Positions 6,965 through 12,200 of a DNA stretch of 12,200 nt are shown one piece after another (within the stretch, counting starts at the first letter, position 1; each line of letters begins with the position of its first letter). A program made the position numbers and the translations under genes. This DNA is from Phycisphaerales bacterium UBA4658 (GTDB lineage Bacteria; Planctomycetota; Phycisphaerae; Phycisphaerales; UBA1924), in assembly GCA_002405485.1 (NCBI GenBank), contig DHLW01000090.1, positions 24,094 to 36,293 on the forward strand, in the 5' to 3' direction. The notes beneath the pieces are model-generated. The model was not told where the DNA came from and searched no databases. It worked only from the letters and a program-made list of their open reading frames with translations.

Positions 6965-7072
6965 GCCTGGCGAGCTGTTGATCTGTCACTCATCCGTTCG
7001 TCCCGGGCGACCGCACCGAGTTGCCGGACACCGCGTCCAGCGTCAATCGCCCACTTCCCGATATCCGATCCG

Positions 7073-7810
7073 TCATACCGCCCGTTCCCGCCCCTCTGGC
7101 ATCACCTTGCCCCCGAACTCCGACGAGGTCAGATGGCGAAGCTGTTCCCGCAGGGCCGCTCGAGCCCTGTACAGCCGACCCTCCACCGCCCGAACGCTCA
7201 GGCCCTGGTCCTGAGCGATCTGCACCTGCGATCTTCCCGCCACGTAGTGCGCGTGGATCAGATCCTGGTCCTCGCTGGAGAGCTCCGTGATCGCGAGCGC
7301 CAACTGGTCACGCACCTCTCGCCGGTTGAGCTCGGCCTCGGTCAGGCGATCCGCCGCCAGCCGATCGGCGAGATCCCCTGCCAGCCCGGAGTCCGGCACC
7401 GGCACGTGCACCGGTCGTGTCGCCGTGCGACGCCAGTGGGTGCTGATCAGGTTCCTGGCCACGCCTCGAAGCCAGAACTCCATCTCCCGGTCCGGAACTT
7501 TGGCGGCGTTACGGATCGCCGCGGCCCAGACCTGCTGCATGATGTCGGCGGCCAGGTGCTCATCGTGTCCGACTCGCACCAGGATGAACCGATACAAACC
7601 CGGCGCCGATTGGTCATACACCCTGGTCAGATCGCTCGCCGCCCGCGCCTGGGGCGCGTGCTCGCGGGCCGGCTGCCGGCCGGAGGCCCGAGCGTCCTGA
7701 GCAGACTGGGCGTCGGACGCGGATCGATCCACGGTCGGCTCCAACACCCCGCTGAGTACCCGTGCTTCCCCCGCAAAGCTCGTCGACACGGCCAGTGGGC
7801 GGTTGATCAT
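7073..7810 (-). CDS. ECF-type (group 4) RNA polymerase sigma factor
   Basis: A 245-residue sigma factor that directs RNA polymerase to a specific promoter set. Region 2 spans about 61-129: LTRVYDQSAPGLYRFILVRV, then HDEHLAADIMQQVW (82-95) and FWLRGVARNLISTHWRR (112-128), the -10 recognition part. Region 4 spans about 165-226: ELSSEDQDLIHAHYVAG then SQVQIAQDQGLSVRAVEGRL (194-213), the helix-turn-helix for -35 recognition, then YRARAALREQL. An Asp/Leu-rich linker (140-160) joins them. The N-terminus has about 60 extra polar, Ala-rich residues before region 2, longer than many ECF proteins. The ATG at 7810 is preceded by AGAGGAG. The downstream gene, 120 bp away on the same strand, is probably its membrane-bound regulator. 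The target regulon cannot be inferred, although cstA is divergent and adjacent. Confidence 0.88.
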   Translation of the reverse strand: MINRPLAVSTSFAGEARVLSGVLEPTVDRSASDAQSAQDARASGRQPAREHAPQARAASDLTRVYDQSAPGLYRFILVRVGHDEHLAADIMQQVWAAAIRNAAKVPDREMEFWLRGVARNLISTHWRRTATRPVHVPVPDSGLAGDLADRLAADRLTEAELNRREVRDQLALAITELSSEDQDLIHAHYVAGRSQVQIAQDQGLSVRAVEGRLYRARAALREQLRHLTSSEFGGKVMPEGRERAV

Positions 7811-7820
7811 GGTCGAATCG

Positions 7821-7827
7821 CTCCTCT
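7821..7827 (-). promoter_or_regulatory. Shine-Dalgarno of the ECF sigma factor
   Basis: AGAGGAG on the minus strand lies 10 bases before the ATG at 7810. It rules out the longer reading frame that continues upstream towards 7972. Confidence 0.7.
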
Positions 7828-7992
7828 TGGACAAGTGCGAATCGCCTGAAACCGTCCAACCCCACGAAGGTTCGGCACACCTGCTGCACGGTCCGGTATC
7901 CCAGGGATGACGGCCGGTCGTCGGCCAGGGCTGGGGCTTGACCCCCGGTCCGCCCCCGCACGCAACGATCACAAAATCCGTACTCTGTGCGG

Positions 7993-9894
7993 ATGTCCCT
8001 CGGACTGCTTGCCGTTCTGGTCATGGTTGTCCTCGCCGTCGGGTATGTGGTCTATGGCGGGTTCATCGCCCGTCAATACCGCTTGAACGACGGCGAGCCG
8101 ACCCCCGCGCAACGCGTCAACGATGGGGTCGACTTCATCCCGACCAGGCCGTTCTATCTCCTTGGGCAGCACTTCTCGGCCATCGCCGCCGCGGGGCCTA
8201 TCGTCGGCCCGGTCATCGCCTGCATGGCGTTCGGATGGCTGCCGTGTCTGCTCTGGATCGTTGTGGGGGTGATCCTGATCGGGGCCGTGCACGACTTCTC
8301 CGCGCTGGTCGCGTCGGTCCGTCACGGCGCCCACTCGATCGCCGACGTGGCGAGGGAGCACCTCGGACGCCGAGCGTACCTCGCGCTGGTGGCCTTCATC
8401 TGGCTCGCACTCATCTACGTCATCGTCGCATTCACCGACGTCACCACCGGCACGTTCCTGGGCAAAAGCGAGGAACTCGAGGGCATGGCCGGTGCCGCGG
8501 CGTTCAACCCCGGCGGCGCAGTTGCGGCGGCCAGCGTGCTCTACCTGCTTCTTGCGGCGGTCATGGGCCTCGTGCAGAAGCGGTTCTCGCCCCCGATGTG
8601 GCTGATCACCCTGATCTTCGTCCCCGCCACGCTCGGGGCGATCGCCCTGGGCACGCAGATCTCGCACTGGGCAATCTTCGCGCGTCCGGAGTCGCTGCTT
8701 GGACTCTCAGAGTCGGCAAGGCCGCTCGTGTGGTACGCCGCGATCCTCGGGTACTGCTTCCTTTCCAGTCTGCTGCCCATGTGGCTGCTGCAGCAACCCC
8801 GCGGGTATCTCGGGGGCTTCGTCCTGTACCTCGCCATCGGCGTCGGTGTCGTCGGAGTGCTCTTCGGGGGATTCGACATCCAGCAGGAGGCCATCCGGCC
8901 CGTGGCGGACTACTCCGCCTTCTTCGGATTCTCCCAGCCCGACCAGGGCGCCGCCATGCCGGCCCTCACCGCGCTGATCTTCCCGTTCCTGTTCGTCACC
9001 ATCGCCTGCGGCGCGTGCAGCGGGTTTCACGGCCTGGTGTGCGGCGGGACGACCTCAAGACAGGTCGCCAAAGAGTCGCACTGTCGCCCCGTTGCATTCG
9101 GCGCCATGCTGCTCGAGGGCTTCGTCGCCGTCATCGCCCTGGCCACCGTCATGATCCTGACCAAGGAAGACCTGGCAAAGTACGCCGGTCGTCCAAGTGC
9201 GATCTACGGCGACGGTCTCGCCTCGTTCATCACACGCACGTTCGGCATCGAGTCCGCCGAGGGGCTCCGACTGGCTCGAACGTTCGGGCAGATGGCCGTC
9301 GCCACCTTCGTCTTTGACACGCTCGACATCTCGACACGCCTCGGACGCTATCTGCTGGTGGAGCTGTTCACCACCCTCCGCGGCTCACCGCCTCGCGGCG
9401 CCCCGACTTCGGACGCAGGTCATCCCGTGCCGCCGGCCCGACCCCAGGCGTCGCGGTTGATCGGCGTGTGCGCGGCGGGCCTCACCGCGCTGGTGCCGCT
9501 GCTCATTCTGTTCACCGCGACCAAGGGGTCTTATCTGCTGTTCTGGACGCTCTTCGGGACATCGAACCAGTTGCTCGCCGCGCTCACGCTCCTTGGGATC
9601 ACCGTCTGGCTCAAGCGGCAGAACCACGGGCGGCGCGTGTGGTTTGTCGCCGTGCCGATGGTGTTCGTCATGAGCATCACGCTGTGCGCACTGGCGATCC
9701 AGATCTTCGTCGGCGCTCGCGACGCCCTCGCGGGCAGGCTGTTCGTGAGCGCGCCGCAGGCGGCGTCCGGCATCGGCGGATTGAACCCGACGGTGCTCAA
9801 CGCCTGCGTCGCGACGGCGCTTCTGGCCTTGGCCGTGCTGTTCGTCTACGAGGCCCTGAAGCCCCGCCCTCAACCGCCCGTCAGCGCCCGCTAG
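7993..9894 (+). CDS. cstA: CstA-family carbon starvation transporter
   Basis: A 633-residue polytopic inner-membrane protein with well over a dozen hydrophobic segments. CstA-family proteins (CstA, BtsT) are transporters induced on carbon limitation; E. coli members import pyruvate and have been linked to peptide uptake. Family signatures: GQHFSAIAAAGPIVGPVIA (58-76), GAVHDFSALVASVRHG (97-112), LPMWLLQQPRGYL (261-273), ACSGFHGLVCGGTTSRQV (341-358), DTLDISTRLGRYLL (442-455) and FWTLFGTSNQLLAALTLL (517-534). The first usually reads 'GHHF'; here the first His is Gln. It is shorter than the roughly 700-residue E. coli proteins and has a Pro-rich loop (465-485) and a short tail. The ATG at 7993 was chosen; a GTG at 7987 is two codons upstream, and no Shine-Dalgarno is evident. 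It is divergent from the ECF sigma gene and ends 9 bp from the convergent amidohydrolase gene. Substrate is not determined by sequence. Confidence 0.88.
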   Translation: MSLGLLAVLVMVVLAVGYVVYGGFIARQYRLNDGEPTPAQRVNDGVDFIPTRPFYLLGQHFSAIAAAGPIVGPVIACMAFGWLPCLLWIVVGVILIGAVHDFSALVASVRHGAHSIADVAREHLGRRAYLALVAFIWLALIYVIVAFTDVTTGTFLGKSEELEGMAGAAAFNPGGAVAAASVLYLLLAAVMGLVQKRFSPPMWLITLIFVPATLGAIALGTQISHWAIFARPESLLGLSESARPLVWYAAILGYCFLSSLLPMWLLQQPRGYLGGFVLYLAIGVGVVGVLFGGFDIQQEAIRPVADYSAFFGFSQPDQGAAMPALTALIFPFLFVTIACGACSGFHGLVCGGTTSRQVAKESHCRPVAFGAMLLEGFVAVIALATVMILTKEDLAKYAGRPSAIYGDGLASFITRTFGIESAEGLRLARTFGQMAVATFVFDTLDISTRLGRYLLVELFTTLRGSPPRGAPTSDAGHPVPPARPQASRLIGVCAAGLTALVPLLILFTATKGSYLLFWTLFGTSNQLLAALTLLGITVWLKRQNHGRRVWFVAVPMVFVMSITLCALAIQIFVGARDALAGRLFVSAPQAASGIGGLNPTVLNACVATALLALAVLFVYEALKPRPQPPVSAR

Positions 9895-9903
9895 CGGCGG
9901 CGG

Positions 9904-11268
9904 CTATTTGCGGTGGAACATGCCCTGGTACTTCTCCCGATACCGCCGCTCCAGCACCCGCTGCTTGTTGTCCAGGTTCACCTCGGCTCCGTCGATGAAC
10001 GCCGCCGTTACGTTGCTCGCGACTTCCAGCATGTCTCCGGTCGTGATGATCAGCGTCGCGCTCTTGCCGGCCTGCAGCGATCCGTACTGATCGCTCACGC
10101 CAAGAAGCTCCGCCGCGCTGAGCGAGATCCCCCGGATCGCCAGATCCCGGTCCAGGCCATAGGCCGCCGCGAGAGCCGCGGAGTATGGCAGATTGCGCTC
10201 ATGCCCCGGCTCTTCGCCGCTGCCAAGGCACCAGCGCACGCCCGCCGCCTCCAGCCGCGACGGCAGCGTGAACGCGTCGTCGTACGGCGCATCGTCCCGC
10301 TTGGGAAACCGCACCGTCCCGTCGATCATCACGCCGATGTTCCGCTTCTTCAACTGCTCCGCGCACAGCACCGCATCTCGCCCGCCCACGATCACCACCC
10401 GCACCCCGTGGCGGTCGCTGAACGCAGTCGCCTGCATGATCTGATCCACGTCCTGCGCCGAAATGAACACCGGCCTCCGGTCCTTGTCCTCGCTCGCAAA
10501 CAGCGGCTGCATCGCCTCCAGACGCAGATCCCTCGGCCCTTCGATCGTGCCGCCGGCAACAGGTCCATACGCCCGCGCTTGCACGAACAGGTCCTCGATC
10601 GTCCGAAGCGACCTCTCGATGTTCCGTCTCTGTTCCTCTTCGGTCCTGTTCATCCACCACGCCGAGATCACCCGCGGCATCGGCCAGTTCACCACGACCC
10701 CGGCATCTGCACGCACGGCCATCTGCTCCCACGTCCACCCGTCCATCCGGATCACCCCCGCACGCCCGGGCACAAGCCCGCCGGTCGGAAACACCCCCGC
10801 CAGCAGCACGCCGTTGCTCCGTGTCACCGGCAGCAGCGTCGAGTCCGGATTCACCGCGACCACCGTGCGCACCTCCGGCGTCACCCCGCCCGCCTCGGTC
10901 GTGTCCGTGCTCGCCCGGACGGCCATGGCCTCGGTGATTCCAAGCTGCGTGTACGCACCAATGAACCCCGGATACACGTGCCGGCCTTGCGCATCGATGA
11001 TCCGGTGTGTCTCCGGCGTCACGCCCTTGTCCAACGTCTCCTGCGGGCCCACGCCGGTGATCGTCCGCTCCGAGAACACCACATACCCACGCTCGATCCT
11101 CGGCTCGCTCACCCGATGCACCACCGCGTTCACGATCGCCACCGGCTTGCTCTGCCCCGCGCTCCGGGGCGTCAGGTCCTGCGCATGCGCCGCACACGCA
11201 ACACCCACCGCGGCCACCACCGCTCCCAGTCGTCCAAAGCCCAGATTCGACACGAAGGACCCGATCAT
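9904..11268 (-). CDS. Exported amidohydrolase-family protein with lost metal ligands
   Basis: A 454-residue protein with a signal peptide (about 1-29, cleavage after AHA before Gln30), then a composite amidohydrolase fold: an N-terminal beta part (about 41-100), a barrel, and the return to the beta part near SLQAGKSATLIITTGDML (397-414). It resembles imidazolonepropionase-like amidohydrolases. The first metal motif, normally like DAHTH after 'PG', reads GFIGAYTQLG (101-110), so both His are absent. The later 'FIHA'-like strand reads FISAQ (268-272), and the usual Asp site region reads LGSGEEPGHERNLPY (348-362). It is therefore probably not a metal-dependent hydrolase and may be a partner or substrate-binding subunit. 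It lies downstream of a second amidohydrolase gene that keeps its visible active-site residues, across a 125-bp gap. The ATG at 11268 leads straight into the signal peptide; the upstream GAGCGG is only a weak Shine-Dalgarno. Confidence 0.8.
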   Translation of the reverse strand: MIGSFVSNLGFGRLGAVVAAVGVACAAHAQDLTPRSAGQSKPVAIVNAVVHRVSEPRIERGYVVFSERTITGVGPQETLDKGVTPETHRIIDAQGRHVYPGFIGAYTQLGITEAMAVRASTDTTEAGGVTPEVRTVVAVNPDSTLLPVTRSNGVLLAGVFPTGGLVPGRAGVIRMDGWTWEQMAVRADAGVVVNWPMPRVISAWWMNRTEEEQRRNIERSLRTIEDLFVQARAYGPVAGGTIEGPRDLRLEAMQPLFASEDKDRRPVFISAQDVDQIMQATAFSDRHGVRVVIVGGRDAVLCAEQLKKRNIGVMIDGTVRFPKRDDAPYDDAFTLPSRLEAAGVRWCLGSGEEPGHERNLPYSAALAAAYGLDRDLAIRGISLSAAELLGVSDQYGSLQAGKSATLIITTGDMLEVASNVTAAFIDGAEVNLDNKQRVLERRYREKYQGMFHRK

Positions 11269-11309
11269 GCTGCCGCTCGCTTTCGTTCGCCGCCCAGTTG
11301 TTCTGTTCT

Positions 11310-11378
11310 GGTGGCACAGGCGTCCCGCCTGTGTGTCTTCAACACGCTTCTGAACACAGGCGAGACGCCTGTGCTACC
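11310..11378. repeat. Inverted pair of REP-like palindromes
   Basis: Two 25-base units, 11310-11334 and 11354-11378, are inverted copies of each other with two mismatches (11313/11375 and 11325/11363). Each unit is itself palindromic: CACAGGCG-tcc-CGCCTGTG at 11315-11333 and CACAGGCG-aga-CGCCTGTG at 11355-11373. A 19-base spacer separates them. The layout is that of a BIME: paired REP elements in opposite orientation within an intergenic space. I recall similar 'cacaggcgtctcgcctgtg' repeats scattered in planctomycete genomes. It may stabilise or terminate the upstream mRNA, lowering expression of the downstream amidohydrolase gene. Confidence 0.75.
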
Positions 11379-11393
11379 AAGACTCAAACCCGC

Positions 11394-12200
11394 TCACCAG
11401 TTGTCACACCCGCACACGCCCGCCCCGTGGAACCGTGGATCCAGCCCGCGGCGGAGCATGCCCAGAAAGTGCTCCCGGCGACGATCCGCCGCACCCATGT
11501 ACATGTCCCGCAGCATCGATCGCCGCCCGGTCCCGTCGCCGGTCCAGGGGGTGTTGCTCGGCGGCGTCGCCGGCGAGTCCACGCGGCCCTGCGGCTCGCC
11601 CTTGGCATCCTGGCGATCCGTCCCGCCGTGTGCCGGCGCGGACTGTGCCAGCAACCGCTGGATGATCCGCGCCCGCTCCCGCGCGTTGCGCTCGCGAAGC
11701 ATCCGATCGGTCTCCAGAGAGAACATCTCCCGCCCGTCCACGAACGTCCGCTCGCACCGGCTCAAGCTCGAGATCGGCGAGCCCGACCAGATCGCGATGT
11801 CCGCGTCCTTCCCGGGCTCGATCGTCCCCACCCGATCATCGATCATGAGCTGCCTGGCCGGGTTCAGCGTCACGAACTTCAACGCATCCTCCGCCGACAT
11901 CTTCACCCCGCTGCCCCCGGAATACTTCACCGCTTTCCCCGCTTCCACGTTCATCCGCCGCGCCAGCTCGTCGGAGTCGCTGTTGAAGCTCGTGTTGAGC
12001 CCAAGCTCGTGCTGCAGCGGCCCGGCCATGGGAATCGCGTCCTGCACCTCCACCTTGAACGTCCACCAATCGCTGAACAGCGACGCGCCGATGGCCTGCG
12101 CCTTGACCTCGTCGGCCACCTTGTACACCTCCAGCCCGTGCTGGAACGTCCCGATCCGGAACCCGAACTCCTTGGCCACTCGGCACAGCATCAGGATCTC
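11394..12200 (-). CDS. Amidohydrolase-family protein, C-terminal part (cut by window edge)
   Basis: An open frame of 268 residues enters from the right edge and ends in TGA at 11394; its N-terminus is outside the window. It is the C-terminal half of an imidazolonepropionase-like metal-dependent amidohydrolase. Visible in order from the edge: TFQHGLEVYKVADE (18-31) with a candidate metal-binding His21, SDWWTFKVEVQDAIP (43-57), FNSDSDELARR (72-82) with the candidate catalytic Asp75, LKFVTLNPARQLMIDDRVGTIEPG with the return to the beta domain, and KDADIAIWSG. The stretch ERTFVDGREMFSLETDRML follows. The C-terminal 80 or so residues are a polar, Pro/Gly/Arg-rich tail with a helical MLRDMYMGAADRRREHFLGML segment, ending in CGCDNW, and are not part of the usual fold. 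The downstream gene on the same strand is a related but apparently inactive family member. Substrate is unknown. Confidence 0.8.
   Translation of the reverse strand, partial: EILMLCRVAKEFGFRIGTFQHGLEVYKVADEVKAQAIGASLFSDWWTFKVEVQDAIPMAGPLQHELGLNTSFNSDSDELARRMNVEAGKAVKYSGGSGVKMSAEDALKFVTLNPARQLMIDDRVGTIEPGKDADIAIWSGSPISSLSRCERTFVDGREMFSLETDRMLRERNARERARIIQRLLAQSAPAHGGTDRQDAKGEPQGRVDSPATPPSNTPWTGDGTGRRSMLRDMYMGAADRRREHFLGMLRRGLDPRFHGAGVCGCDNW

Noticed and set aside
6953..7072. Separate promoter for the membrane regulator inside the 120-bp gap after the sigma gene
   Set aside because: A minus-strand TTGACG is present, but the hexamer 17 bases on (CAACTC) is a poor -10; simple co-transcription with the sigma gene is more likely.
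1..12200. tRNA, rRNA, CRISPR, insertion sequence or prophage content
   Set aside because: I saw no cloverleaf, regularly spaced repeats, transposase or phage-type genes on either strand.

Overview
This window is a GC-rich bacterial chromosome segment with closely packed genes. The gene content suggests a member of the Planctomycetota, perhaps the Phycisphaerae. The indications are an LL-diaminopimelate aminotransferase (DapL), an ECF sigma factor paired with a large membrane-bound regulator that lacks a zinc-binding anti-sigma motif, and two adjacent exported amidohydrolase-family proteins separated by palindromic 'cacaggcg...cgcctgtg' repeats. The placement is inference from gene content; no rRNA or other phylogenetic marker lies in the window.

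Left part (1-5254). The 5' end of a minus-strand gene for an exported protein runs off the left edge (72-1), with a good Shine-Dalgarno and a perfect inverted repeat just upstream. Divergent from it, four plus-strand genes follow: dapL (342-1592), a membrane-anchored DUF2726 protein (1819-2649), a glycerate 2-kinase (2718-4046) and a PilT-type twitching ATPase (4121-5254). A clear intrinsic terminator (1760-1800) separates dapL from the DUF2726 gene, and a strong stem-loop lies immediately before the apparent TTG start of the glycerate kinase.

Middle (5255-7992). A 195-bp convergent spacer contains three stem-loops. On the minus strand follows a two-gene unit: an ECF sigma factor (7810-7073) and, downstream, a single-pass membrane protein (6952-5450) that is probably its regulator. 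Both have strong Shine-Dalgarno sites that fix their starts.

Right part (7993-12200). A CstA-family transporter gene reads rightward, divergent from the sigma factor, and ends only 9 bp from the end of a minus-strand amidohydrolase-family gene. That protein has a signal peptide but has lost the usual metal-binding His residues. Upstream of it in transcription order is a second amidohydrolase gene that is cut by the right edge and keeps its visible active-site residues. An inverted pair of REP-like palindromes lies between the two.

I found no tRNA, rRNA, CRISPR array, insertion sequence or prophage. I do not see a clearly new multi-gene system. The points most worth a second look are the sigma factor/membrane regulator pair, the amidohydrolase pair with one apparently dead member, the REP-like pair, and the structured leaders before the DUF2726 and glycerate kinase genes.
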